The translations under genes and the position numbers were made by a program. The notes under the pieces are model-generated. The model did no database searches, was not told the origin of the DNA, and saw nothing but the letters and a program-made list of their open reading frames with translations. Shown in pieces: positions 40,259 to 49,732 of a stretch of 64,000 nt of DNA. The DNA lies in NCBI RefSeq assembly GCF_015351595.1, contig NZ_JADKPT010000012.1, positions 1 through 64,000 of the forward strand, in the 5' to 3' direction. The DNA is from Flavobacterium sp. LC2016-12 (GTDB lineage Bacteria > Bacteroidota > Bacteroidia > Flavobacteriales > Flavobacteriaceae). Position 1 is the first letter of the stretch; each line of letters opens with the position of its first letter.

Positions 40259-41155
40259 ATGAGCTGGAACAGATATATAAAAGATTATCAATCGTATTTG
40301 CGAATCGAAAGAGGTTTGTCTAAAAATACCATCGAAAATTATGGTTTTGATATTGAACGACTTTGTCTTTTTTTAGATGGAAATAAAATGGAGGTTTCGC
40401 CATTAAAAATTACCGATGAAACAATTCAGCAGTTTATTTACCATGTTTCTAAGGAGTTAAATCCGCGTTCTCAGGCGCGTATTATTTCAGGATTAAAAAG
40501 TTTTTTTAACTATTTAGTTTTTGAGGATTATAGAAATGACAATCCTTTAGAATTAATTGAAACGCCAAAAACAGGTCGTAAATTACCAGATACATTGGCG
40601 GTTCAGGAAATTGACTCACTTATAGCGGCAATCGATTTGAGCTCAAATGAAGGCGAACGAAACCGTGCTATGTTGGAAACTTTATACGGTTGTGGACTTC
40701 GGGTTTCGGAACTCGTTTCTCTCAAAATTTCTGATTTGTTTTTTGATGAAGGATTTATAAAAATTACAGGTAAAGGAAATAAAGAACGTTTTGTACCAAT
40801 TGGGAAGTTGACACAAAAATACATTCAAATTTATCAGAACGAAATTAGAGGAAATCTAACTATTAAAAAAGGCTGTGAAGATACTCTGTTTTTGAACAGA
40901 AGAGGAAATCAGTTAACTCGTGCAATGATTTTTACCATCATAAAAGATTTGGCAGTAAAAGTCGGTCTTAAAAAAAATATCAGTCCCCATACGCTTCGTC
41001 ATTCTTTTGCAACGCATCTTCTGGAAAATGGTGCCGATCTAAGATCAATTCAATTAATGCTTGGTCACGAATCAATAACAACTACTGAAATTTATGTGCA
41101 TTTGGACAGAAGTTTTTTAAAAGAAGTAATGCATTCTTTTCATCCAAGGAAGTAA
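40259..41155 (+). CDS. xerD: Tyrosine recombinase XerD
   Basis: A 298-residue site-specific recombinase of the Xer type that resolves chromosome dimers. It has an N-terminal SAM-like domain (YIKDYQSYLRIERGLSKNTI) and the catalytic Arg in YGCGLRVSELVSL, then HTLRHSFATHLLENGADLRS, LGHESITTTEIYVHLDR with the final nucleophile Tyr. Length and close family resemblance identify a housekeeping XerD and not a phage integrase. No mobile element borders are next to it. Confidence 0.92.
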   Translation: MSWNRYIKDYQSYLRIERGLSKNTIENYGFDIERLCLFLDGNKMEVSPLKITDETIQQFIYHVSKELNPRSQARIISGLKSFFNYLVFEDYRNDNPLELIETPKTGRKLPDTLAVQEIDSLIAAIDLSSNEGERNRAMLETLYGCGLRVSELVSLKISDLFFDEGFIKITGKGNKERFVPIGKLTQKYIQIYQNEIRGNLTIKKGCEDTLFLNRRGNQLTRAMIFTIIKDLAVKVGLKKNISPHTLRHSFATHLLENGADLRSIQLMLGHESITTTEIYVHLDRSFLKEVMHSFHPRK

Positions 41156-41286
41156 TTTTTTTTGAAGAGACTCTGTTTTTATCTCAAAAATTAATATATT
41201 GTATGATAAATTCTATTAAATGCAGATAAAATCGACGAACTGCATTTTTTTGGTTTTAATCGGTCAATTTACATAAAAGTTACTAT

Positions 41287-42807
41287 ATGGTTTTTGATTT
41301 ATATGAAAATGATGATTGCTTAGAGATTAATAATTTTTATAAAAAATTATTAGCTGAAATGCCCGATTTGCTTTTTCAGTTTGTAATAGACAGAGACAAT
41401 AATTATACTTTTCCACTTATAAGTAAATCAGCTGATGCTATTTTTGAAATTTCTGCTAAGGAATTTACAAATGATATTAAGCTTCTTATATACGACAGAA
41501 TTTTCCCTTCTGACAGAGAACTTTTTTTTCAATCTTTGGTAAAAGCACGCAGGGAAGTAAAGCCTTGGGAAATAGAGTTTAGAGCTGTCTTACCAAAAAA
41601 AGGCTTGCGCTGGTTTAAAATCTCCTCAAAAACAGAAAAGTCAATTGCTGATAGCGTTAGCTTTTTCGGGCACGTTTCTGATATTACCGAGCTTAAAGAT
41701 AAGGAAGAAAAATTGCGTATTTCCGAAGAACGATTTCAATTTGCCCTTGATGCCTCGACGGTTGGTGTTTGGGATTGGGATATGGTAACTAATAGTGTTT
41801 TTTATTCTTCATTGTCCCTTAAAATTCTGGAGTTAGAGTCTACAGATATCTTTGATGATCCCGAACGTTGGGATAAAATTGTTCATCCGGATGATCTTCC
41901 AAAATATTATTCTGATATACAGGAGCATTTTGATAATAAAATACCTTATTACGAAAACTACCATCGTGTAATGACTTCGAGTGGTAATTACAAATGGATT
42001 CTCGATCGTGGAAAGGTGATTAAACGTGATGAAAACGGAAAACCATTGCGTGTGTTAGGAACGCATACAGATGTTTCTTTGCAGAAAGAAAAAGAGTTAG
42101 AGATTATAAAAACGATGAAATTATACAGCGACCAGAACAGTCGTTTGTTGAATTTTTCACATATCGTTTCTCATAACTTAAATACGCAGGCCGGAAATAT
42201 TAAATCAATTTTAGACTTTATTGATGCCGATGTTGATAAACAAACTGTCGATGAAATGTTAGTGCATTTAAGGACAGTTTCTAATGATTTGAATGACACT
42301 ATTTCAAATTTGACACAAATCGTAAAAACACAAAGTAATATTAATATTGCCGTTGTGCCATTGAAACTTTGTGAATATATCGAAAAAACAATCACCACGA
42401 TAAAAGGATATGACAAGCAAAAGAATGTTGTAATTGTAAATAATGTCCCGAATTATTTGACTATTAATTTTAATCCCGCTTATCTTGAAAGTGTTTTACT
42501 AAATTTTACAACGAATGCTATAAAATATGCTCATCCGGATCGCGATCCAATTGTTGTATTCGATTTCGGTATTGAGCAGGAAGGTCAAAAATCATTAAAG
42601 ATTACAGATAATGGTTTAGGTATCGATTTAGCCATTCATGGCGATCTTTTATTCGGAATGTATAAAACCTTTCATAAGCACGAAGAAGCACGCGGAATTG
42701 GCTTGTATATTACCAGAAATCAAATAGAAGCGATGAAAGGAACTATTTCGGTTGAAAGTGAAGTAGGAGTGGGGACAAGTTTTAAAATTGTATTCGGCGA
42801 TCTATAA
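41287..42807 (+). CDS. PAS-domain sensor histidine kinase
   Basis: A 506-residue cytosolic kinase without a membrane segment. Two PAS domains with PAC motifs are seen at about residues 15-140 (FFGHVSDITELKDKE at the end) and 145-275 (FALDASTVGVWDWDMVTNSV, VLGTHTDVSLQKEKE). The phospho-His is in NFSHIVSHNLNTQAGNI near residue 295, then an ATPase domain with FTTNAIKYA (N box), ITDNGLGID (G1) and ARGIGLYITRNQIEAM (G2). No response regulator gene is adjacent, so it may act on an unlinked partner. The signal is unknown. Confidence 0.9.
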   Translation: MVFDLYENDDCLEINNFYKKLLAEMPDLLFQFVIDRDNNYTFPLISKSADAIFEISAKEFTNDIKLLIYDRIFPSDRELFFQSLVKARREVKPWEIEFRAVLPKKGLRWFKISSKTEKSIADSVSFFGHVSDITELKDKEEKLRISEERFQFALDASTVGVWDWDMVTNSVFYSSLSLKILELESTDIFDDPERWDKIVHPDDLPKYYSDIQEHFDNKIPYYENYHRVMTSSGNYKWILDRGKVIKRDENGKPLRVLGTHTDVSLQKEKELEIIKTMKLYSDQNSRLLNFSHIVSHNLNTQAGNIKSILDFIDADVDKQTVDEMLVHLRTVSNDLNDTISNLTQIVKTQSNINIAVVPLKLCEYIEKTITTIKGYDKQKNVVIVNNVPNYLTINFNPAYLESVLLNFTTNAIKYAHPDRDPIVVFDFGIEQEGQKSLKITDNGLGIDLAIHGDLLFGMYKTFHKHEEARGIGLYITRNQIEAMKGTISVESEVGVGTSFKIVFGDL

Positions 42808-42824
42808 GAGTTGAAATTTAGTAT

Positions 42825-42870
42825 AAAAACAATAAAGGCTATCTTTTTCAAGATAGCCTTTATTGTTTTT
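42825..42870. terminator. Bidirectional terminator
   Basis: AAAAACAATAAAGGCTATCT and AGATAGCCTTTATTGTTTTT pair perfectly around TTTTCA between the convergent kinase and rny genes. Confidence 0.85.
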
Positions 42871-42884
42871 ATAAAGAATGGAGA

Positions 42885-44447
42885 TTACTTCGCGATATTA
42901 ACGGCTCTTGTTTCTCTAATAACTGTTACTTTAACCTGACCTGGATAAGTCATTTCTGTTTGGATTTTTTGTGAAATCTCGAAAGATAAGTTTGCTGCAT
43001 TATCATCAGAAACTTTTTCGCTTTCTACAATTACACGAAGTTCTCTACCGGCCTGAATTGCGTAAGCATTTTTCACACCTGTAAATCCGTAAGCTACTTC
43101 TTCAAGATCTTTCAAACGTTGGATATAAGAATCTAAAACTTGACGTCTTGCACCTGGTCTTGCACCTGAAATAGCATCACAAACCTGAATAATCGGAGAT
43201 AACAATGATTTCATTTCGATCTCATCGTGGTGAGCTCCAATCGCGTTACAAACTTCTTCTTTCTCGCCATATTTTTCTGCCCATTGCATACCTAATAAAG
43301 CGTGTGGTAAATCACTTTCAGTGTCTGGCACTTTACCAATATCGTGAAGTAAACCAGCTCTTTTAGCTAGTTTTACATTTAAGCCTAATTCGGCTGCCAT
43401 GATACCACAAAGTTTAGAAACTTCTCTTGAGTGTTGTAGTAAGTTTTGTCCGTAAGAAGAACGGTATTTCATTCTTCCCACAACTTTAATTAATTCAGGG
43501 TGTAATCCGTGAATTCCTAAGTCAATTACAGTACGTTTACCTACTTCAATAATTTCATCATCAATTTGTTTAGCTGTTTTAGCAACAACTTCTTCAATTC
43601 TGGCCGGGTGAATACGTCCGTCAGTTACTAATTTGTGCAATGACAAACGTGCGATTTCTCTACGAACAGGATCAAAACAAGAAAGAATGATAGCTTCCGG
43701 TGTATCATCAACAATGATTTCAACTCCGGTTGCAGCTTCAAGAGCTCTAATGTTACGTCCTTCACGACCAATAATTCTACCTTTTACATCATCAGACTCA
43801 ATGTTAAATACAGAAACGCAATTCTCTACTGCTTCTTCTGTTCCAACTCTTTGAATGGTGTTGATGATAATCTTTTTAGCTTCTTGCTGTGCAGTAAGTT
43901 TAGCCTCTTCAATTGTGTCCTGAATATGAGACATAGCTTTACTCTTGGCTTCGGCTTTTAAACCTTCCACTAACTGTTCTTTTGCTTCTTCTGCAGAAAG
44001 CCCTGAAATTACTTCTAATTGCTGTAATTGGCTTTTGTGTAATTTATCAACCTCCGCTTGTTTTTTGTCTAAAACATCAATTTTATTAGTGTATTCTAAT
44101 GTTTTAGCTTCAAAATCATCGTTTACTTTCTTAGCCTTAGAAAGTTCATTTGATATTTGTGATTCTTTATCGCGAACTCTTTTTTCTACTTCAGCAACTT
44201 TCTTGTCTCTTGCTAAAATAACCTGTTCGTGCTCTGATTTTAATTCGATAAAACGTTCTTTTGCCTGAAGGATTTTATCTTTTTTAATATTTTCTGCTTC
44301 TAAATTAGCATCTTTTAAAATGGAAGAAGCTTCTTTTTTTGCGTTTTTAATAAGATTAGAAATATTACTTTTTTCGATAATTTTAGCTATTCCAAAACCT
44401 GCTGCAATACCTATTATACCTGAAATGATGATCGTTATGATGTCCAT
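42885..44447 (-). CDS. rny: Ribonuclease Y
   Basis: A 520-residue membrane-anchored endoribonuclease for mRNA turnover. Residues 1-25 form the membrane anchor (MDIITIIISGIIGIAAGFGI), about 30-200 a long coiled coil rich in K and E, about 215-280 a KH domain (RIIGREGRNIRALEAATGVE), and about 340-430 an HD domain with HSREVSKLCGIM and GLLHDIGKVPD. Domain order and length are exactly those of RNase Y. It is the gene after a probable 6S RNA. Confidence 0.96.
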   Translation of the reverse strand: MDIITIIISGIIGIAAGFGIAKIIEKSNISNLIKNAKKEASSILKDANLEAENIKKDKILQAKERFIELKSEHEQVILARDKKVAEVEKRVRDKESQISNELSKAKKVNDDFEAKTLEYTNKIDVLDKKQAEVDKLHKSQLQQLEVISGLSAEEAKEQLVEGLKAEAKSKAMSHIQDTIEEAKLTAQQEAKKIIINTIQRVGTEEAVENCVSVFNIESDDVKGRIIGREGRNIRALEAATGVEIIVDDTPEAIILSCFDPVRREIARLSLHKLVTDGRIHPARIEEVVAKTAKQIDDEIIEVGKRTVIDLGIHGLHPELIKVVGRMKYRSSYGQNLLQHSREVSKLCGIMAAELGLNVKLAKRAGLLHDIGKVPDTESDLPHALLGMQWAEKYGEKEEVCNAIGAHHDEIEMKSLLSPIIQVCDAISGARPGARRQVLDSYIQRLKDLEEVAYGFTGVKNAYAIQAGRELRVIVESEKVSDDNAANLSFEISQKIQTEMTYPGQVKVTVIRETRAVNIAK

Positions 44448-44467
44448 GTTTGTTTAAATTTATATAT

Positions 44468-44632
44468 AAAAAAAGCCTACATTAATTGCTTGAATAAACT
44501 CGTAAAGACAAGTTTTGAGCTAACTCACTGTTCAAGTTTTCCCAATAAAATCGGGACGTACTATAGTAGCGACGATTCACTCACTTTAATTTGTTAGTGT
44601 TGAGTTTACCAATTGTGAACTAATGTAGGCAG
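44468..44632 (-). ncRNA. ssrS: Probable 6S RNA (6S-Flavo type)
   Basis: On the minus strand GCCTACATTAGTT (44630-44618) pairs with AATTAATGTAGGC near 44487-44475 in a 13-bp closing stem of a roughly 160-nt region, followed at once by a T-run, so a stable RNA with a built-in terminator is produced. Internal arms such as ACTTGAACAGTGAGTTAGCTC and CCCGATTTTATTGGGA can form the rest of a long rod with a central bubble. Position between zapA and rny is typical for 6S genes. The assignment is from shape and place and not from an alignment. Confidence 0.65.
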
Positions 44633-44656
44633 TATCTTAGTTTCTGTAAAGAACGT

Positions 44657-44950
44657 TTAATTTTCGAGATATTGATCTAATAGCGAATTTAATCTTTTAA
44701 TTCTTTCGATGGTTTCTTCGCCATCAATCGCGTTGTCAATTTGTTTTTGTTCAACCTGTGATGCAAATTGTAGTGCACACATAGCCAATACATCTTGTTT
44801 GTCACGAACCGCGTAACTTTCTTCGAATTGCTTTATCATAGCATCAATTTTCTTAGAAGCACTTCTAAGTCCTTCTTCCTGAACAGGTTCAACCGTTAAG
44901 GGGTAAACGCGGTCTGCAATTGATATTTTAATTCTAAGCTTTCCGTCCAT
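44657..44950 (-). CDS. zapA: Cell division protein ZapA
   Basis: 97 residues; the N-terminal LRIKISIADRVYPLTVEPVQ and helical C-terminal half (RDKQDVLAMCALQFASQVEQ, with the coiled coil following) match ZapA, which crosslinks FtsZ filaments at the division site. It is 6 nt from the coiled-coil gene upstream, hence cotranscribed, with the 6S candidate directly downstream. Confidence 0.9.
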   Translation of the reverse strand: MDGKLRIKISIADRVYPLTVEPVQEEGLRSASKKIDAMIKQFEESYAVRDKQDVLAMCALQFASQVEQKQIDNAIDGEETIERIKRLNSLLDQYLEN

Positions 44951-44956
44951 GTTTTT

Positions 44957-45247
44957 CTAATCTGATAATTGCGCTATACAGTAATCAATTTCGCGAATTA
45001 ATGAATTTATTTTAAGCTTTGTCTCTCTCTTGTTATTGTCGCTGCCGAGCAACGAATTGGCTATTTTAAGTGTGTCATACTGCTTTTTCAAAGCCTCCAT
45101 TTCTTCAGATTGTTTCTGGATGATTTGCGCAGCTTTGGCTAATTGTAATCGTAATTCCTGATTGTTTTTCTCCAGGCCTTTTGATTTTTCAAAAAGCTTT
45201 TCGACTTTATATTCAAGAGTATCAATTATTTCTGCAATTACACTCAT
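44957..45247 (-). CDS. Small coiled-coil protein upstream of zapA
   Basis: A 96-residue, almost wholly helical protein: TLEYKVEKLFEKSKGLEKNN then QELRLQLAKAAQIIQKQSEE with heptad spacing. It could be a ZapB-like or division-associated coiled coil because of its tight pairing with zapA, but the sequence itself gives only coiled coil. The family is not recognised by name. Confidence 0.7.
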   Translation of the reverse strand: MSVIAEIIDTLEYKVEKLFEKSKGLEKNNQELRLQLAKAAQIIQKQSEEMEALKKQYDTLKIANSLLGSDNNKRETKLKINSLIREIDYCIAQLSD

Positions 45248-45362
45248 TATAAATCCTATTCATTACTTAATCATACAAAGTTAGTATTCCTTTTTATTAA
45301 TGCAATTTTTTATCGATTTTTTTGCATTAAAAATAGACAAATAAATGAAATTCAATCAATTG

Positions 45363-45370
45363 TATTTTTG
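45363..45370 (+). promoter_or_regulatory. Promoter -7 element of the M23 peptidase
   Basis: TATTTTTG matches TAnnTTTG, 57 nt before the ATG. A nearer TATCTTAG at 45406-45413 is a weaker alternative; if used, the transcript would start near 45420 and the ATG at 45428 is the proper start. Confidence 0.4.
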
Positions 45371-45427
45371 TCTTAATTATCGTCGGATTTCGCCTGTTAT
45401 TTTTTTATCTTAGCAAAAATGTTCCTT

Positions 45428-47107
45428 ATGAGATTTTCAATACTTACCCTTTTATTTTGCCAATTTATTTTTGCCCAGACGCAATATCCTACAGATTATT
45501 TTGCTCCGCCACTTGATATTCCGATGCAGCTTTCGGGGAATTTTGGGGAGTTGAGACCAAATCATTTTCATGCCGGCTTTGATTTAAAAACGAATCAAAG
45601 GGAAGGTTTAAATGTTTATGCAATTGCTGAAGGATATGTGTCAAGAATCAAAATTTCGACTTTTGGTAACGGAAAATGTATTTATATCACACATCCAAAC
45701 GGATACACTTCCGTATACGGACATTTGCAAACTACACTTGGAGCCATTCAGGAGTATGTTCAGAAAACACACTACAAAGAAAAAGCATTTGAAATTGAAA
45801 TGTTTCCAAAACCGGGAGAATTACCGGTTACAAAAGGGCAGTTAATTGCACTTTCGGGTAATACGGGCTCCTCTGAAGGACCGCACCTGCATTTTGAAAT
45901 TAGAGATACAAAATCGGAATTTGTTATTAATCCAATGTTCTTTGGATACGATAAAAATATAAATGACACTAAAAAACCAACCATTTCGAGTTTGTACGTT
46001 TATCCGATGGATAACACAACGGTGAATCAATCGAAACAACCCTTGTTGTTAAATCTTGCGCTTCAGAAAGACGGAACTTATCTCGCAAGTAAAGTAAAAG
46101 CTAATGGAAAAATTGGTTTCGGAATCAATGCTGTTGATTTCGATAATGTTTCCGGAAATAGAAATGGCGTTTTTAATGTGTCGACTTTCGTTAACGGAGA
46201 TCCAAATTACAATTATAAGTTTAATACGTATTCGTTTGATGAAATGCGTTATATAAATGCTTTGATCGATTATGGCAGATATAAAAAATCAGGCCAGCGC
46301 GTGCAAAAGCTTTTTATGAAAACACCTTTTGCATTAAGTATTATAAAAACCGATTCGCTTCGTGGAATTATTCCGGTCGAGCCGAATTTAGCTTCAACAT
46401 ATCGTATTGAAGTTTCGGATTATTTTGGAAATTTAAGCGCCATTACGATTCCAATTGAATTTGATGCAGCAACTCCAATCATAAACGAGGTCCCTGAAAC
46501 TTCAAAATATTTTATAAAAGTCAATAAAGATTACAATTTTGAAAAGGATAATATGTCGGTATTTTTTCCGGCAGGAACTTTTTATGATGATTTCAATCTG
46601 AATTTTGATGTAAAGAATAACAAAATTTATATTCATGATGACGTAGTTCCGGTTCATTCCAATTTTACAATTACAATAAAAGACAGTACTTATTCAGAAG
46701 CGTTACGGGATAAAGTTTTTATAGGAAGAAGCGGTAGTTATAATGCAACTACAAGAAAAAATGATGTTTTTACAGCCAAATCCAAAACTTTAGGACAATT
46801 TGGCTTGGTACTCGATACAATTGCGCCGGTTATTAAAATCGCAAAACCAATTGAGGGTAAATCGGTCAGCGATAAAACAATTCAGTTTACAATAAGTGAT
46901 AGTTCGTCCGGAATTAAATCCTATAACGGATATTTAAACGGAGATTGGGTTTTGTTTGAATATGATAACAAAACCAGAAAAATAACCCACAAGTTTGATG
47001 ATGCTTTATTAGCGGAAGGAGAAAATGATTTAAAAATTGAAGTGATTGATAATGTGGGTAATTCTGCTATCTTTGAAACTCGTTTTTTTAGAAGCCAACA
47101 AAAATAA
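45428..47107 (+). CDS. M23 family metallopeptidase
   Basis: Start 45428 gives a clean signal peptide MRFSILTLLFCQFIFAQ; an ATG 9 nt earlier is also possible. The LytM-type domain at about residues 30-170 has HFHAGFDL (metal His and Asp), GHLQTTLGAI and SSEGPHLHFEIRD with the second His pair, so the zinc site is complete. The remaining 390 residues are beta-rich with Ig-like character (SVSDKTIQFTISDSSSGIKS). It probably cuts peptidoglycan cross-links in the periplasm. It precedes the receptor gene by 11 nt and should be in its operon. Confidence 0.9.
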   Translation: MRFSILTLLFCQFIFAQTQYPTDYFAPPLDIPMQLSGNFGELRPNHFHAGFDLKTNQREGLNVYAIAEGYVSRIKISTFGNGKCIYITHPNGYTSVYGHLQTTLGAIQEYVQKTHYKEKAFEIEMFPKPGELPVTKGQLIALSGNTGSSEGPHLHFEIRDTKSEFVINPMFFGYDKNINDTKKPTISSLYVYPMDNTTVNQSKQPLLLNLALQKDGTYLASKVKANGKIGFGINAVDFDNVSGNRNGVFNVSTFVNGDPNYNYKFNTYSFDEMRYINALIDYGRYKKSGQRVQKLFMKTPFALSIIKTDSLRGIIPVEPNLASTYRIEVSDYFGNLSAITIPIEFDAATPIINEVPETSKYFIKVNKDYNFEKDNMSVFFPAGTFYDDFNLNFDVKNNKIYIHDDVVPVHSNFTITIKDSTYSEALRDKVFIGRSGSYNATTRKNDVFTAKSKTLGQFGLVLDTIAPVIKIAKPIEGKSVSDKTIQFTISDSSSGIKSYNGYLNGDWVLFEYDNKTRKITHKFDDALLAEGENDLKIEVIDNVGNSAIFETRFFRSQQK

Positions 47108-47118
47108 AACCACAACAT

Positions 47119-49578
47119 TTGAGCTATCGTCAATTAATATTTGTTTTCCTTTTTCTAAGCAGTTGTGTTTCATTTGCTCAGAATGCACATGTAAAAGGTA
47201 TTATTTTAGATCAGGAAAATCGTCCGGTTTCAGATGTAAATATTACAGCTTTAGTGAATGCTGCCCAGTCAGATTCAAATGGTTTTTTTGAAATTGAAAT
47301 TCCTTCCAATAAAAAAATATCACTGATTTTTACTCATATTTCTTTAAAAATGATGAGCCTGACGGTGAATTTAAAACCGAACGAAGTTTTCGTTTTTAAT
47401 CCTGTTATGAGTAATTCTGAAGAACAAATGGGCGAGGTGTTCGTATCTTCTAAAAATAAAAAACGAGTTCAGGGAATTACGACAATTGATGTTGCAACGA
47501 TCAAAAAGATTCCAGGAGCAAATGCCGGTATAGAAAATATTCTAAAAACGTTGCCTGGAGTAAATTCTAATAACGAATTGAGCACACAATATGCAGTTCG
47601 TGGTGGTAATTATGATGAGAATTTAGTTTACGTAAATGAAGTCGAAGTCTATCGTCCGTTTTTAATTCGTTCCGGTCAACAAGAAGGTTTAAGTTTTACA
47701 AATACTGATTTGGTACAGAATGTAGATTTCTCTGCCGGAGGATTTGAAGCTAAATTTGGAGATAAATTATCATCTGTCTTAGACATTACTTATAGAAAAC
47801 CAACTCAGTTTGGCGCTGCTTTTGAAGCTAGTTTACTTGGGGCAAGTGCAGCGGTTGATTTGGTTTCTAAAAATAAAAAATGGTCAGCCGTAACCGGAAT
47901 TCGTTATCGAAACAATAGTTTGCTGGTGAATAGCCAGGATACTGAAACAAATTATACGCCAACTTTTGCTGATGTTCAAACGAATATTACCTATGATATT
48001 TCTAAAAAATGGCAAATGAGTTTTTTAGGAAATATTTCTCAGAATAAATATTTGTACCAGCCTTTGACCCGCGAAACGAGATTCGGAACAATAGACCAGC
48101 CAATGGAGCTGAATGTCTATTATGAAGGACAGGAAAAAGATCAATATGATACTTATTTTGGAGCACTGAAAACTACTTATAAAGTTACTCCTGATTTTAC
48201 TTTAAAGTTGATAGGTTCGTTATTTCATACAAAAGAACAGGAACACTTTGATATTTTGGCGCAATATCGTTTAGGTAATGTTACGGATGAAGGAGAACCG
48301 GAGGCAATTGATTTTACGAGAGGAATTGGTTCTCAGCTCAATCACGCCCGAAATGATCTGGATGCCTTAATTGCAAATATTGAAATCAAAGGATTTAAGG
48401 AATGGAAAAATGACAGTCAGCTAGAATTTGGTTTAAAATATACCAGAGAATCTATTCGTGACAGAGTTGTGGAGTGGGAAGTAATTGATTCGGCCGGATT
48501 TTCTATAAATCCACCTTTGATTATTTTGCCCAAAAATAATCAGCCGTATCAGTCGTATACCGGACCACTTTTGCCTTATCAGGATATTCGTGCAACAAAT
48601 TTTAATACGGTAAACAGACTTGCAGGTTATGCGCAATGGAATCAGAAAACTGCAATTGGTTCAAATCAGGTTTGGTATCATGTTGGAGCGCGTTTTCAAA
48701 GTTGGAATGTATCCGGAGCAGCTGTTGAAGGTAAAAATCAGACCGTTTTTAGTCCGCGTGCACAATTTGCTATAAAACCGGATTGGGACATGGATATGGT
48801 TTTCAGACTCGCAGGAGGGATTTATTATCAGCCACCTTTTTATCGAGAGCTTCGCGATGTAAATGGAGTAGTGAATCCTAATGTGAAAGCGCAAGAATCA
48901 GTTCATATCGTTTTGAGTAATGATTATAACTTTAAAATGTGGGATCGCCCTTTTAAATGGGTGACGGAAGTCTATTATAAATCACTTTCTGATGTGAATG
49001 TATATTCGATCGACAATGTTCGAATTCGATATATCGCCAATAACAATGCAACTGCATATGCACAAGGTTTAGATTTTAGATTGAATGGAGAATTTGTTCC
49101 GGGAACCGAATCGTGGGTTAGTTTTGGTTATTTGAAAACCGAAGAGAACTACGAAAATAGAGGTTACATTGCCAGACCAACAGACCAGCGGTTAAAATTT
49201 GCCATGTTGTTTCAGGATTATATGCCGAATATTCCAAGTGTAAAATTGTATCTGAATTTAGTGTACAATACTGGCCTGCCAGGCGGTGCGCCAGCCTATT
49301 CAGATCCGTATTTGTATCAAAACAGATTAAACGATTACAGAAGGGCAGATGTTGGTTTTGCTAAAGTTTTCGTTGATGCCAGTACCAAAACCGCTAAAGC
49401 AAATTGGTTAAAAGGTTTTAAAGAATTATCCGTTGGATTTGAAATTTTCAACCTTTTCAATAATCAAAACGCAATTACCAATACATGGGTTCGTGATGTG
49501 TATTCTAAAAACCAATACGCGATTCCAAATTATATGACTTCGAGAGTTTTTAATGTGAAAATTAATGCCAGGTTATAG
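47119..49578 (+). CDS. TonB-dependent receptor plug domain protein (TTG start)
   Basis: 819 residues starting at TTG 47119: an in-frame stop at 47089 and no ATG or GTG in between leave TTG as the natural start, and the following SYRQLIFVFLFLSSCVSFAQ is a signal peptide. Residues 20-105 are carboxypeptidase-like (HVKGIILDQENRPVSDVNIT), 115-235 the plug (TLPGVNSNNELSTQYAVRGG, then YVNEVEVYRPFLI), and the rest a TonB-type barrel ending SRVFNVKINARL. It imports an unknown ligand with TonB energy. It follows the M23 peptidase gene. Confidence 0.9.
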   Translation: MSYRQLIFVFLFLSSCVSFAQNAHVKGIILDQENRPVSDVNITALVNAAQSDSNGFFEIEIPSNKKISLIFTHISLKMMSLTVNLKPNEVFVFNPVMSNSEEQMGEVFVSSKNKKRVQGITTIDVATIKKIPGANAGIENILKTLPGVNSNNELSTQYAVRGGNYDENLVYVNEVEVYRPFLIRSGQQEGLSFTNTDLVQNVDFSAGGFEAKFGDKLSSVLDITYRKPTQFGAAFEASLLGASAAVDLVSKNKKWSAVTGIRYRNNSLLVNSQDTETNYTPTFADVQTNITYDISKKWQMSFLGNISQNKYLYQPLTRETRFGTIDQPMELNVYYEGQEKDQYDTYFGALKTTYKVTPDFTLKLIGSLFHTKEQEHFDILAQYRLGNVTDEGEPEAIDFTRGIGSQLNHARNDLDALIANIEIKGFKEWKNDSQLEFGLKYTRESIRDRVVEWEVIDSAGFSINPPLIILPKNNQPYQSYTGPLLPYQDIRATNFNTVNRLAGYAQWNQKTAIGSNQVWYHVGARFQSWNVSGAAVEGKNQTVFSPRAQFAIKPDWDMDMVFRLAGGIYYQPPFYRELRDVNGVVNPNVKAQESVHIVLSNDYNFKMWDRPFKWVTEVYYKSLSDVNVYSIDNVRIRYIANNNATAYAQGLDFRLNGEFVPGTESWVSFGYLKTEENYENRGYIARPTDQRLKFAMLFQDYMPNIPSVKLYLNLVYNTGLPGGAPAYSDPYLYQNRLNDYRRADVGFAKVFVDASTKTAKANWLKGFKELSVGFEIFNLFNNQNAITNTWVRDVYSKNQYAIPNYMTSRVFNVKINARL

Positions 49579-49701
49579 AGAAATAAGTGAAGTTAAAAAT
49601 AAACTTCGGCAATAAGAAAAGAGTTTCTTGCGTTTTAAAAATGAGATTATATTGTCATTTTGAGAAAATTCAATAACAATAAATAATACAATCAAAAATA
49701 C

Positions 49702-49709
49702 TATATTTG
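49702..49709 (+). promoter_or_regulatory. Promoter -7 element of the calcium-loop lipoprotein gene
   Basis: TATATTTG lies 23 nt before the ATG. A TTG at the -33 distance is not present. Confidence 0.45.
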
Positions 49710-49732
49710 ATATTCCAATATAATTAGCATAA

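Noticed and set aside
40259..41155. Tyrosine recombinase as a sign of a mobile element
   Set aside because: Length and motifs are of housekeeping XerD, and there are no flanking direct repeats or cargo genes.
47119..49578. SusC-type starch receptor with partner SusD
   Set aside because: No SusD-like gene follows and the protein is shorter than SusC; it is kept as a general TonB-type receptor.
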